Shown in pieces: positions 25,376-34,468 of a stretch of DNA of 64,000 bases. Origin of the DNA: Methanomicrobiales archaeon (GTDB lineage Archaea; Halobacteriota; Methanomicrobia; Methanomicrobiales; Methanospirillaceae); assembly GCA_012729535.1 (NCBI GenBank), contig JAAYCY010000009.1, positions 1-64,000 of the forward strand. The letters are read 5' to 3'. Within the stretch, counting starts at the first letter, position 1. Each line of letters starts with the position of its first letter. A program made the position numbers and the translations under genes. The notes below the pieces were generated by a model. The model was not told the origin of the DNA, ran no database searches, and saw nothing but the letters and a program-made list of their open reading frames with translations.

Positions 25376-27208
25376 ATGGAACACATCAGGCAACCTCCTT
25401 TTTTACCAGTCAGCAGGGAAGAACTAACAGCCCTGCAGATCAGCAGGCCGGACATCACCATTGTATCCGGGGATGCTTACGTTGACCATCCTTCTTTTGC
25501 TGCAGCACTCCTGGGAAGATATCTCTGGAATACCGGGTTTACAGTTGCTATAATTCCTCAACCTGACCCGAAAGATCCGGAAACAATCATACATCTTCCT
25601 CCTCCCCGGCTTTTTTTTGCAATTTCAGGTGGAAGCGTGGATTCCATGGTAAGCAACTACACGCCAGCCAGAAAGAGGAGATCAGATGATGCATATTCAC
25701 CAGGAGGAAAACCAAAGAGACCGGATCGGGCGGTTCTTGTATATAGTGATCTTGTTCACCGCTTGTTTCCGGATATACCTCTTGTCATCGGAGGAATAGA
25801 GGCATCACTCCGCCGGTTTGCACATTATGATTACTGGTCTGACCGTATCAGGCAGTCAATTCTTGCCGATGCACCTGTTGATCTCCTGGTTTATGGCATG
25901 GGAGAACTTGCTCTCCATACCCTGGCAGAAAAATTAAGCAATGGGGGAAAAATAAGAGAAATCAGGGACATTCCCGGAACGACCTGGAAAATACCCCCAA
26001 AAGAGTACAGGGATCTGAACCTTCCCGGCTCGATAGAAATTCCTTCGTTTAAAAACGTCAGCGACAATAATAATGATTTTTGTACGGCACACAGGATTAT
26101 TGCAGAAAACCAGGATCCAATATCTGGAAAAACAATTATTCAAAGGCATCCAAAGACCGTTATTGTCCAGAATCATCCGGCACGCCCGCTGACCACACGT
26201 GAAATGGATGCCCTGTATGGACTTCCCTTCAAACGGAGGGAACACCCGTCTTACCCCATGCCGGTTCCTGCACTAAATCCGGTCAGGTTTTCGATCATCT
26301 CCCACCGGGGCTGTTATGGGAACTGTCATTTTTGTGCAATCTCCATGCATCAGGGAAAAATAATTCAAAGCCGTAGTTCAGCATCTGTCCTTGCCGAGAT
26401 AAAAGAGATTGCCGGTATGAAGGAATTTACTGGAACCATTAGTGATATTGGCGGTCCAAGTGCCAACATGTATGATGACCATTGTAACAGGTGGGATAAA
26501 CAGGGAGCCTGCACCGACAGGGAATGCGTAACCTGTCCGTCATTAAAACACAATATCTCATCATACCTTGATCTTCTTGATAAAGCCACAGAAATTGAAA
26601 GAGTCAGACATGTTTTCATCGGTTCCGGACTTCGGTATGATCTCATTCCCATGGATCCGGTTGTCATGAAACGAATATGTGACCATATTTCAGGACAGAT
26701 GAAAGTTGCCCCTGAACACATTGTCCCATCAGTCATGAAACACATGAACAAACCGGACGGCATTGTCTTCGAACAGTTCAGGCAATCATTTGAGGATTCA
26801 CAGGCAGGAAAAAAACGCCGGCAGTACCTGATTCCATACCTCATGTCAGGTCATCCGGGATGCACTATCTATGACATGATTACACTCGCAGAATACCTTC
26901 GTGATACAAAAATGTACCCGGAGCAGGTTCAGGATTTTACTCCGACACCCCTAACCATATCAACGTGTATGTATGCAACCGGCCTTGACCCGGTAACTGG
27001 AAAACCGGTCCATGTTCCTAAAGAACACGAAAAGCGCATTCAGCGGGCAATTTTGCATTGGAAAGACCCTGCGAACCATCATTTTGTATTAGAAGGGATA
27101 CGAGCAGCACAAAGACCGGACCTTATCGGTACAGGTGACAAATGCCTGATATATTCAGAAAAAAAAGAAGAAATCAGACCCTATTTTCGGAAGAACCGTC
27201 ATTCCTGA
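25376..27208 (+). CDS. YgiQ-family (UPF0313) radical SAM protein
   Basis: This 610-residue protein has an N-terminal UPF0313 region (PFLPVSREEL, DAYVDHPSFAAALLGRYL), a central radical SAM core with the 4Fe-4S motif SHRGCYGNCHFCAIS near residue 310, and a cysteine-bearing C-terminal section (CTDRECVTCPS near residue 385). The SPGGKPKRPDRA and GGIEASLRRFAHYDYW blocks are characteristic. The reaction is not known in any detail. The start is an ATG 4 bases after the EF-Tu-like gene, which suggests one transcript. Its last 35 bases overlap the end of a convergent gene. Confidence 0.9.
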   Translation: MEHIRQPPFLPVSREELTALQISRPDITIVSGDAYVDHPSFAAALLGRYLWNTGFTVAIIPQPDPKDPETIIHLPPPRLFFAISGGSVDSMVSNYTPARKRRSDDAYSPGGKPKRPDRAVLVYSDLVHRLFPDIPLVIGGIEASLRRFAHYDYWSDRIRQSILADAPVDLLVYGMGELALHTLAEKLSNGGKIREIRDIPGTTWKIPPKEYRDLNLPGSIEIPSFKNVSDNNNDFCTAHRIIAENQDPISGKTIIQRHPKTVIVQNHPARPLTTREMDALYGLPFKRREHPSYPMPVPALNPVRFSIISHRGCYGNCHFCAISMHQGKIIQSRSSASVLAEIKEIAGMKEFTGTISDIGGPSANMYDDHCNRWDKQGACTDRECVTCPSLKHNISSYLDLLDKATEIERVRHVFIGSGLRYDLIPMDPVVMKRICDHISGQMKVAPEHIVPSVMKHMNKPDGIVFEQFRQSFEDSQAGKKRRQYLIPYLMSGHPGCTIYDMITLAEYLRDTKMYPEQVQDFTPTPLTISTCMYATGLDPVTGKPVHVPKEHEKRIQRAILHWKDPANHHFVLEGIRAAQRPDLIGTGDKCLIYSEKKEEIRPYFRKNRHS

Positions 27209-27650
27209 CAACTTCTGGAATTTTCATACCGCAACTGATACATTCTTCCATAGTATCAGAATATGTTCGATATGCATCCGCCAATACGGTAGACTGGGAA
27301 GTAAGACCAGCAATCATGATAGCTTCCAGGATTTCATCAGGATTTGCACCTTTGCGTAGAGCAGCCTGCACATGATAATCGGTACAGTGATTACACCGTA
27401 ATGCAGCCGAAACGGCAAGACTTATCAGTTCAACAACTTTTGGTTCCAGTGTTCCGGTCTTAAGAACTGAATTTTTATACAGCAGATGAGAAAGAAGCAC
27501 TTCAGGGCGTTCTGCCATTCTCTCGAAGATGAGTGGTGCCCTGCCGTAGTCCTTGCGTATGGCTTCAACCCAGTCTTTTGCAGTTTCAGCGCTCCCTCGC
27601 TCCAGTACTTCCCTGATAATATTTTCAAATCCATTTCTAGGTTTTCCCAT
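27174..27650 (-). CDS. AhpD-like carboxymuconolactone decarboxylase-family protein
   Basis: This 158-residue protein of the CMD/AhpD family starts at the ATG at 27650 (MGKPRNGFEN; the frame is open 12 bases further to a TTG). The redox signature C-x2-C-x3-H is complete: CNHCTDYH near residue 90, followed by AALRKGANPDEILEAI. Such proteins act as alkylhydroperoxidase-type thiol reductants or have unknown oxidative-stress roles. Its 3' end overlaps the convergent radical SAM gene by 35 bases. Confidence 0.86.
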   Translation of the reverse strand: MGKPRNGFENIIREVLERGSAETAKDWVEAIRKDYGRAPLIFERMAERPEVLLSHLLYKNSVLKTGTLEPKVVELISLAVSAALRCNHCTDYHVQAALRKGANPDEILEAIMIAGLTSQSTVLADAYRTYSDTMEECISCGMKIPEVVRNDGSSENRV

Positions 27651-27756
27651 AAGGCAGTCCAATTAATGTCAGTCTGAAAAAGTTCATACTTACCGGTTCA
27701 TGCAGGTCAGCAGGCAGGACAATGCTTTCATGAGATGACGTGGATTCTTAAGTACT

Positions 27757-28626
27757 ATGGATGGAAGAAGAAGTATCGTGCTTCTTGGCATTGTGGTGAC
27801 AGCATTTCTCCTGCTGGCAGGATGTTTGGGGACTAACCCGGAAGAATCAGCCGTAAAAACGGTTACAACAACACCAGATACAACCCTTCCTCCGACCCTG
27901 GCTCCGACCAGTATAACAGAGCCCGTTAAGGAGGAACAAACACAGGTATCGATATTTGACGGACCAGTCACTCAACCACCTGATGAACTCTCTGTATCGG
28001 TATCTGCACAAAAAGATCCGGTTTACAATCAGATTACCGTTGTATTTGATGGTGGAAAAGGACAACAACTGTTAAAAGACATTACAGTCAGGGTGACAGC
28101 TTCTGATGGCACCGTTACCGATCTGCCACTCAACACCAACAGAGGAAGTGAAGCAGAATTTGCAGGAACGAAAGGCACCGACAGGGTGCAGGCAGCAGTA
28201 TCCTATCAAAACGGCCAGTCATACCTGATATTTGACCAGACTCTCGGAACCGTACGGGCACCGGAAGTAACACAGACAAAGGCCCCGACCCCTGTTCCAG
28301 AATCATCTTCCGAAGGCAGATTTGACGGACCGGTCACATTACCACCCAAAAACCTTGATGTATCTGTTGAAGTGGATAAAGATCCTGTATACCGGGTAAT
28401 CACCGCAACTTTCAGAGGTGGTCACGGACAGACGCTTGTAAAGAACATCATCGTTAATACAATACTATCTGATGGAAGGGAGGAGAGCAGAGATCTTGCC
28501 AGCAATATAGGTAGTACAGCAGAGATTCAGGGAACATCTGGCAATGACAAAGTTCAGGTAGTTGTTTATTACAAGAACGGTGAGCAGTACAAAATAAGTG
28601 AGAAAGTATTCGGCCCCAGGGGCTGA
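27757..28626 (+). CDS. Lipoprotein with two tandem copies of an unknown beta-rich domain
   Basis: This 289-residue protein has a signal peptide ending in LLAGC, a good lipobox. A Thr/Pro-rich linker leads to two homologous units of about 100 residues. Each starts FDGPVT.PP and carries KDPVY.-IT-F-GG-GQ-L-K-I-V, ending in VQ-V-Y-NGE/Q-Y. The second copy is as far from the first as separate paralogs would be, so the duplication is old. I do not recognise the domain. It is probably a surface lipoprotein; three PEGA proteins are encoded convergently just downstream. The gap to the convergent gene is only 2 bases. Confidence 0.75.
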   Translation: MDGRRSIVLLGIVVTAFLLLAGCLGTNPEESAVKTVTTTPDTTLPPTLAPTSITEPVKEEQTQVSIFDGPVTQPPDELSVSVSAQKDPVYNQITVVFDGGKGQQLLKDITVRVTASDGTVTDLPLNTNRGSEAEFAGTKGTDRVQAAVSYQNGQSYLIFDQTLGTVRAPEVTQTKAPTPVPESSSEGRFDGPVTLPPKNLDVSVEVDKDPVYRVITATFRGGHGQTLVKNIIVNTILSDGREESRDLASNIGSTAEIQGTSGNDKVQVVVYYKNGEQYKISEKVFGPRG

Positions 28627-28628
28627 AA

Positions 28629-29567
28629 TCATCTCTTTTTCTGATATAAAAGAACCGCAAGGGCGCCTCCGATAGTCAGGAGGGAGAGTGGTGCCTGAGT
28701 CGGTTCGGGTATTGGAGTACTCTGTGGAATATCTTCTACAGGTTCAGGGGTACTCACCACGACAGGTACGAGGGTACCTGATACAGACACCACTTGTCCG
28801 ACATTTACCGATGCCTGTATGTGCAAATCCTGGTACCCGGCAAGCGTGAGAGTAATGTTCATAGGGCCAGGTGACAGATCCGGAATGGTAACCGGAGTGA
28901 TTCCTACCGGTGCACCATTGAGCAGAATGCTTGCAGAAGCAGGCTCTGAAGTAACCTGCAAAGAACCGGTTGTCACCGGGGTGAGGGTAACCCTGACTTT
29001 GTTATTCATGTTTGCTTCAACAAAGACACGTTCAACCCAGGGCTCATACCCGGCGAGAGAAATTTGTACTACCTGATAACCGGCAGGAATATCCCGAAAG
29101 GTAAAGATGCCTGACTGGTCCACAATACCATACGACTTTCCGTCAAGGAATACTTCTCCACCGGGAGGACTGACTGCAATAGACAGTGATCCAATACTTG
29201 GTGGTGGAAGAAGAGTCAGAATCCCCCGGTATACATTACTTTTCCCCGGCTTTGGTGCCTGAAGAATGGTTTCATTGTAAGTAGTATACCCGGGAGCCTC
29301 AATCCGGAGAAGATGATACACAGGTTTATTGCTGGTCTCTGCAGGAACCATCAGGCTTCCTTTGTTAATATTCCCTGCAAAAAGATCATCTAAATAAACT
29401 GAAGCATTTTCAACATTTGACCGGATTTCATAATATGCAGTTTCCGGTTGTTCTTCACCCCATACCGGGAATACCAATATAGAGGACATCAGAATAAAAG
29501 CAAACATTGTGCCGGATATAATAAATAACCCGGATTTTTCATTAGAATTCATAATTTTTTCTCTCAC
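28629..29567 (-). CDS. PEGA-repeat surface protein with C-terminal anchor
   Basis: This 312-residue exported protein has a signal segment (residues 14-37), one divergent PEGA-like unit (YYEIRSNVENASVYLDDLFAG, in part) and two clear PEGA domains (GEVFLDGKSYGIVDQSG; SASILLNGAPVGITPVTI). A Pro/Thr-rich linker and a short hydrophobic tail followed by QKKR form a likely C-terminal membrane anchor of the archaeosortase-like layout. The start may be the GTG at 29567 or the ATG 15 bases inside. It is the third gene of a three-gene PEGA run (31085 to 28629). Confidence 0.83.
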   Translation of the reverse strand: MREKIMNSNEKSGLFIISGTMFAFILMSSILVFPVWGEEQPETAYYEIRSNVENASVYLDDLFAGNINKGSLMVPAETSNKPVYHLLRIEAPGYTTYNETILQAPKPGKSNVYRGILTLLPPPSIGSLSIAVSPPGGEVFLDGKSYGIVDQSGIFTFRDIPAGYQVVQISLAGYEPWVERVFVEANMNNKVRVTLTPVTTGSLQVTSEPASASILLNGAPVGITPVTIPDLSPGPMNITLTLAGYQDLHIQASVNVGQVVSVSGTLVPVVVSTPEPVEDIPQSTPIPEPTQAPLSLLTIGGALAVLLYQKKR

Positions 29568-29581
29568 GAATTGCTACCTGA

Positions 29582-30247
29582 TTAATTTCCCTTTCGCTGC
29601 AAATATGAACCAACGATACAACATACCCCTGTTACCAGAAGAGTGACTAAAATTCCCGGGCCACTACCGGGGGTTGTTTTTGTGCTCGGTGCAATTGGTT
29701 CCATGATGCCTGTTATCTCTGCCGGTTTATCTGCAGTCACCATAACTGGCATAGTAACATCCCTGTATCCGGCAAGCCTGAACAAAACCTGGTGAGAACC
29801 GGTCGGCAGGTCAAGCGTCGCCGGAGTTATACCTTTGTATAGATCATCGACATAGAGCTGCACATTCGGGGGTGTTGACAAAGCAGTCAGTGTACCATAT
29901 ACCTTCTCGTCAAGTTCAACCCTGACCTGGGCAAAAAACCCGTCCGGGACATTTACCACCATTTCTTTTAAAATATAATCAGGGTGTGTCGCGGTCAGAA
30001 CATGTTCACCGACCGGGATATTATCTATAACCAGTACCCCCGAATCATCAACCTGACCCGCTATCACGCCATCAATCGCAATTTCCATGCCAACAGGCTT
30101 TCCATCGACATGAAGTGATCCGGCTTTTTGGAATGCTTCTCCAGTCAGGTCTGGTGCTACAACCCCCAACGCAGGGACCACCAGGCCCATACCAAAAAGA
30201 AGGGAGAAAATCCCCGAAATTCGGATCATGGAATACATAGTTATCAT
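29582..30247 (-). CDS. PEGA-repeat surface protein
   Basis: This 221-residue exported protein is called from the ATG at 30247, because the open frame upstream of it runs antisense-like through the end of the preceding gene and has no signal-peptide character. A signal peptide (residues 8-25) is followed by two PEGA units (AIDGVIAGQVDDSGVLVI; VQLYVDDLYKGITPATLDL), a linker and a C-terminal hydrophobic segment ending QRKGN. It overlaps the 3' end of the upstream PEGA gene by about 15 bases? No: the upstream gene ends at 30261, so the gap is 13 bases. Operon-like with both neighbours. Confidence 0.78.
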   Translation of the reverse strand: MITMYSMIRISGIFSLLFGMGLVVPALGVVAPDLTGEAFQKAGSLHVDGKPVGMEIAIDGVIAGQVDDSGVLVIDNIPVGEHVLTATHPDYILKEMVVNVPDGFFAQVRVELDEKVYGTLTALSTPPNVQLYVDDLYKGITPATLDLPTGSHQVLFRLAGYRDVTMPVMVTADKPAEITGIMEPIAPSTKTTPGSGPGILVTLLVTGVCCIVGSYLQRKGN

Positions 30248-30260
30248 TACAGATTCGGCC

Positions 30261-31085
30261 TCACGGTTTTTTCTGTTCCATGTTATCAGATGGACACACG
30301 CCAGCTTGCGGATTTGTGACAAGGACAGCATCCATGGATTCCACGTAACCACCGATAACAGAGATATTCTTTACATAGTCCAGGAATCCGTCTTTTCTCA
30401 CATCCACTACATGGTCCCCTATAAAAAGATCTGATAATTCAACCGGGGTTATTCCCCTGATAATATTATCAACAAACACCATGGCACCCTCCGGTGTGGA
30501 ATTTACCTGCAGACCACCATAAGGAGACTTGGTAAGGTTTACCAGGTAATTGGTTATCGCACTATTATCAACGTATAACTGATCCGTAATGGTTGTATTC
30601 CCGGGTCTGCGCGTTGTAACCGTGTATAATCCCCGCGGGACGGTATAATAGATGAGTGTTCCCGAGTCAGGAGTAATTCCCATACTTTCATTGTTCAGGA
30701 TAAATTCAGCCCCGGCAGGTTCACTCGAGAAGGTCACAATGCCGGTGTTATAATAGGTATCCTTACCTAAGTCGATCTTATAAGCGGTAGTCATACCGGC
30801 CTTTGTCTGAACAAAAGGCCCTGCATAGGGGGTATAATTACTATACTCCATACGCACGTTTTTCCAGGATGCCGGCACGGAAGTATCAATAGGGATAGTA
30901 AGGTTACCCCCCCACACATACCCCATGTACAAGGTATCAAAATAAACCCGTGCACCATCAATATCCGAACGAATTTCTATAAATCCTATTCCTGGTGCGG
31001 AATATTGCTTTTCATCTGCTACTGTTGTGCAGGATAACCCCGCAAAAAGAAGCAGAAGACTCATAAGTACGATATGCCATTGCAT
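30261..31085 (-). CDS. PEGA-repeat surface protein, first gene of the run
   Basis: This 274-residue exported protein has a signal peptide (LLLLFAGLSCTTVA) and three PEGA-like units: a divergent one starting FIEIRSDIDGARVYFDTLYMG that matches the first unit of the 28629-29567 product, a middle one (AGAEFILNNESMGITP) and a clear third one (GAMVFVDNIIRGITPVEL). Unlike the two genes after it, it has no C-terminal membrane anchor and ends in a short polar tail. It may therefore be released or bound non-covalently. A TATA-like element lies about 85 bases upstream. Confidence 0.82.
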   Translation of the reverse strand: MQWHIVLMSLLLLFAGLSCTTVADEKQYSAPGIGFIEIRSDIDGARVYFDTLYMGYVWGGNLTIPIDTSVPASWKNVRMEYSNYTPYAGPFVQTKAGMTTAYKIDLGKDTYYNTGIVTFSSEPAGAEFILNNESMGITPDSGTLIYYTVPRGLYTVTTRRPGNTTITDQLYVDNSAITNYLVNLTKSPYGGLQVNSTPEGAMVFVDNIIRGITPVELSDLFIGDHVVDVRKDGFLDYVKNISVIGGYVESMDAVLVTNPQAGVCPSDNMEQKKP

Positions 31086-31167
31086 ACTTCACATCAACCC
31101 CTATATGTGAGAATGGGCTATGAACGCTCATAATCTTTTGGAATACATCTCCCTCATGGAAAAAAGT

Positions 31168-31176
31168 GTATAAAAA
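31168..31176 (-). promoter_or_regulatory. TATA box of the PEGA gene run
   Basis: TTTTTATAC on the minus strand lies 83-91 bases before the ATG at 31085 and about 40 bases after the stop of the upstream gene. Archaeal spacing would give a start site near 31143 and a leader of about 55 bases. It is inferred from sequence only. Confidence 0.45.
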
Positions 31177-31216
31177 TTTCTGAATCGGAAGTTAAATCAT
31201 GGAATTGAGGATATTA

Positions 31217-32758
31217 TCAGACAACTATGTCGTTAACCTTGGAATTTTTTATCCGCATATACGCACCCTCAATGTTTGAGGGATTTTTCTCAACATAATC
31301 CAGTACCTGTTTTATCTTTTCGTAATTAAACCGGACCTTCTTTGCTTCATCTCCTCGTAGTTCCTTCTCCTTATTTAAAAGAAACTGATACTTTTCATAC
31401 AGCCTGACTATGCTCTCAACAACATACATCGAGTAGGTATATCCGTCAAACGAATCAAGGGTTTTTTCTGATCGTAGTAAATGGATCATAAAAGGATCAC
31501 AGGACCTGTACTTTGATGCAAGACCTCCAAAAAATGACAATCCATCAGGATTAATGTACAGATATTCATCACCATTATCATCTTTGTATGTCCTTACAAT
31601 ATCACTGCTGATATGGTTTTTCAGTTTTATTCCTACACCGGCATGAGAAAAACCAGGATATGCAAGGAAAACAACATCATACCCATCCTGAAACAGGAGA
31701 CAATATAACAATAACGCTTTGTCAAAGGAATTCCCTTTTTTATCATGGAGAATTTCTATCGGGTACCGGTTATCCGATTCGTCAGTAAGAGGTATCCGCT
31801 GAACAAAATGGACAATAAATTCAATTTTTTCCCGCTCATTGAAACGACGTGTATTTGCCTCGTTTAAAAGAATCTTATGAGTACTCTGGATAGTATCTCT
31901 GGTGGTCGGATCTGCAATTTCACGAATTAATACAGGCCCCCAGTCTTCAGGATTTTTCGAGGCAATATCGTACCGGTTCCTGCTGATTTTCTGTGCTCCA
32001 AGATAATGGGAACGATCGATCTGCAAAGATAACGGAATTTCTTTATTTGATGATAATACATTAAAAGTCCGCTCAACATAACGTGGGTTTGCCCCGGTTA
32101 CTGACTGAATATACACATCCTGCGTATCAGTAGTTTTATTCCGTAACTCTGGCGGAATTTTGACAACCGGAGAGTTCACAACATCCTGTACAGAAAATCC
32201 CCTGATATAACTTCCACTGGAATTAAAGACCTGGACCCGGTCATTTCCGGTATCACAAATTACTATCTGGTCATCTGCTTTGCCTTGAGAAAGAACAGTA
32301 ATTCCCCCGGGATTATTGAACTGCCCCTGACCTGTCCCAAATCCTCCCCAGGTTCCGAGTAGTACCCCGTTTTTTGAAAACCGGTAGATATGGCTGGTCA
32401 CTTGATCAGATACATACACATTGCCTTTTAAATCAGTACCAATACCGGATATATGCCAGAATCCATATGGTTTTGCTGCTTTCTCGTTAACTACCCATTC
32501 TACTGACCCATCAACGGATATCTTATAAAGGGATTTTCCATCCTGGTCTGAAATAATAAAAGAACCATCTACTGAGGGTACCAGGTCTGATGGACTAACC
32601 ATTGAAGGTTGCTTTGCCGGATATATCGTTTCTTCAGGCGGATCTATACCGGGATCAGAAACAAAATCCGCGAAATTATAAAAAGATCCAAGAAAAATCC
32701 CTGTCAGAATACAGATTCCAGCAACACACACATACGCGATTATTTTGGGATTATTCAT
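31217..32758 (-). CDS. Exported NHL-repeat protein with a transglutaminase-like C-terminal domain
   Basis: This 513-residue protein has an N-terminal hydrophobic anchor (residues 5-28). A beta-propeller of NHL-type repeats covers about 60-215 (GNVYVSDQVTSHIYRFSKNG, in part; QGQFNNPGGITV; VICDTGNDRVQVF). The C-terminal region (about 285-420) has the transglutaminase-like order: FIVHFVQRIPLTDE, then KGNSFDKALLLYCLLFQDGYDVV in two motifs, then FSHAGVGIKL with the His. The catalytic Cys of the usual G-D-C-x-D is Ser here. A non-catalytic surface role is likely. It lies upstream of the PEGA run but has its own stop and a 130-base gap. Confidence 0.72.
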   Translation of the reverse strand: MNNPKIIAYVCVAGICILTGIFLGSFYNFADFVSDPGIDPPEETIYPAKQPSMVSPSDLVPSVDGSFIISDQDGKSLYKISVDGSVEWVVNEKAAKPYGFWHISGIGTDLKGNVYVSDQVTSHIYRFSKNGVLLGTWGGFGTGQGQFNNPGGITVLSQGKADDQIVICDTGNDRVQVFNSSGSYIRGFSVQDVVNSPVVKIPPELRNKTTDTQDVYIQSVTGANPRYVERTFNVLSSNKEIPLSLQIDRSHYLGAQKISRNRYDIASKNPEDWGPVLIREIADPTTRDTIQSTHKILLNEANTRRFNEREKIEFIVHFVQRIPLTDESDNRYPIEILHDKKGNSFDKALLLYCLLFQDGYDVVFLAYPGFSHAGVGIKLKNHISSDIVRTYKDDNGDEYLYINPDGLSFFGGLASKYRSCDPFMIHLLRSEKTLDSFDGYTYSMYVVESIVRLYEKYQFLLNKEKELRGDEAKKVRFNYEKIKQVLDYVEKNPSNIEGAYMRIKNSKVNDIVV

Positions 32759-32877
32759 TTTAAAATCATTTTGATAGAGTTTACATAATTGTTCTTATCC
32801 AAGCTACAGACAATCACCAACCGCAATCATTACAGATAATTAAAAGCGGATATAAGAGAAGGAAAAGATTGTGATAA

Positions 32878-33264
32878 TTAGCGGTCAGAAAAGCTGAGGT
32901 AATGCATTATCTCAAGCAGATCCAGAAACTGATCATCAGACCTTACAAGGTCGGCTATGGCACTGTTATCTTCAGAGTCATGAAGGTCATGAAATTCAGG
33001 TGACATGATTTTTCCGTGGTGATTGTAATTGAAGTGGAGTAATTCAAGGGAGCGATCCTGATCAAATGGTGATATCCTGATGAGCCCAGTGTTTTGTTCA
33101 TCGCTTCGTATACTCCGGAAAGAGAAAGCAGGGCTTAAATGAGAGTATAAGACAGGGGGAAGACATTCAGCATCGGTGTAGGAGGACATGGGTAAATGCA
33201 TGATATTTTCCTTTGTCTGTTTTTTATACGTATCTGAAGACATCGCCGGATGATCCCGATTCAC
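32878..33264 (-). CDS. Small hypothetical protein
   Basis: This 128-residue frame starts at a GTG (33264) with GGATGA just upstream, or at an ATG 21 bases inside. The product is polar, His- and Asp-rich towards the C-terminus, without a signal peptide or membrane segment, and I recognise no domain. The gap on either side and the plausible ribosome binding site are the only support, and it could be a chance frame. Confidence 0.35.
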   Translation of the reverse strand: MNRDHPAMSSDTYKKQTKENIMHLPMSSYTDAECLPPVLYSHLSPAFSFRSIRSDEQNTGLIRISPFDQDRSLELLHFNYNHHGKIMSPEFHDLHDSEDNSAIADLVRSDDQFLDLLEIMHYLSFSDR

Positions 33265-33529
33265 AGGTCATCCTGTGACATCACAGTGTTAGCTGAAACT
33301 GCAGATAAGTATTGGATAAGAAATTAACGCAAATTCGTTCAGACTGATTGGAATCTCTTAATCACAAGCAATGGGATAATAATTTCATAATCCCGGACGG
33401 GATGTGAAAAGCGATGGAGATATCCAGTTAATTTTTTATTGAAACCAGTTGCAACCAGTTGCAATCCTCTGAAAAATGTTTTTTATTGCCTGCTATTATG
33501 CAAAAATACAACAGTCAATAGAGAAGGAA
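33265..33529. other. Intergenic region with a 10-bp tandem repeat
   Basis: This stretch lies between the end of the mmp operon and the small hypothetical gene. It holds two adjacent copies of ACCAGTTGCA (33444-33463). A related 17-base segment (AACCARTTKCAACCAGT) occurs upstream of gpmA at 50517-50533. I see no gene in it. It must contain the terminator of the mmp operon (T-rich near 33431-33438 on the plus strand is the wrong polarity, so the terminator is not identified). Confidence 0.4.
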
Positions 33530-34468
33530 TCAGACCAGAAGCCCGGTCTCAGAAAACGGTTTAACCTTCATGAGAATATAATCCCGCATTCGTGAAGAAT
33601 AAAGATCGCAGATATCTTTGATATGTATACCAGACTCTATTTCAATATCCCTGATTTTGGACGCGTACAGATCATACGGGAGTTTTACCCGGACACCATC
33701 CATCTGAACAACAACGGGAATCGGTGAAGTAACATCATGGATATCAGGTACAGACTCAAGTATCACATCCATCAGGCGTGCAGGAACAACTGACAGGGGA
33801 TCTTTTGAAATGCTTATCCGTTTCTGATCAATTACCCGTGATATTTCTGCAACAACTTCATCAAGCCTTGCTAATTCTTCAGGCTCTTTTGTTCTGTGCA
33901 TGAATCTTCCCATGTTCCCGATGTACCCGGCAACAGGTGGGTCAATAATTTTTTTCAATGCTTCAGTTGAGGGTCCACCACACACAATGATAGGGACTCT
34001 GATCCCCCTCCTGAATGTAGGCATTTTCTGCTCAATACAGGTCTCAAAATTACCAAAGAGGTAAATAACCAGATCATGTTCATTGATAATATCACGTTCT
34101 TCGTCTGATAAAAGACCAATACGCTTACCAAAACCCCGGGCAAGACCAATCATGTTAGTTTTTGCCCCGGCTGTCCGAAGGTATTCTGCAACATCACACG
34201 AAGCATGGGGAAGGTGATGGATCTCAAGAGACATCGACACTACTGCTATTTCAGTCCCTACAAGTGGGGCGGGTTTTACTTCACCTGCCAGTGGACGGGA
34301 AACTGTCCGGATGATCTCAATGTCCTCTTTTGGGACAAGTGCCTGAAGGATTACTTCCTGGGCAATCATATGCTTTTGGATGATGTATCCCCCCATATCC
34401 TCGATGAGATCCAGGATTTCATCGTGCCTGAATACCCCGCCCTTGTAGGTTATCGGAACCAGGATCAT
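33530..34468 (-). CDS. mmp7: Methanogenesis marker protein 7
   Basis: This 312-residue protein opens MILVPITYKGGVFRHDEIL and carries GGYIIQKHMIAQEVILQALV, as marker protein 7 does. Mmp7 is found only in methanogens and their relatives. With McrC, Mmp3, Mmp17 and component A2 it belongs to the ATP-dependent complex that reduces and activates methyl-coenzyme M reductase. No membrane segment is present; a conserved Cys lies in HLPHASCDVAEYL and another in FGNFETCIEQKM. It is the last gene of the run and its ATG overlaps the mmp17 stop by four bases. Confidence 0.9.
   Translation of the reverse strand: MILVPITYKGGVFRHDEILDLIEDMGGYIIQKHMIAQEVILQALVPKEDIEIIRTVSRPLAGEVKPAPLVGTEIAVVSMSLEIHHLPHASCDVAEYLRTAGAKTNMIGLARGFGKRIGLLSDEERDIINEHDLVIYLFGNFETCIEQKMPTFRRGIRVPIIVCGGPSTEALKKIIDPPVAGYIGNMGRFMHRTKEPEELARLDEVVAEISRVIDQKRISISKDPLSVVPARLMDVILESVPDIHDVTSPIPVVVQMDGVRVKLPYDLYASKIRDIEIESGIHIKDICDLYSSRMRDYILMKVKPFSETGLLV

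Noticed and set aside
33444-33463. Start of a CRISPR array
   Set aside because: Only two adjacent 10-base copies without spacers, so it is a simple tandem repeat. No CRISPR array or cas gene was seen in the window.
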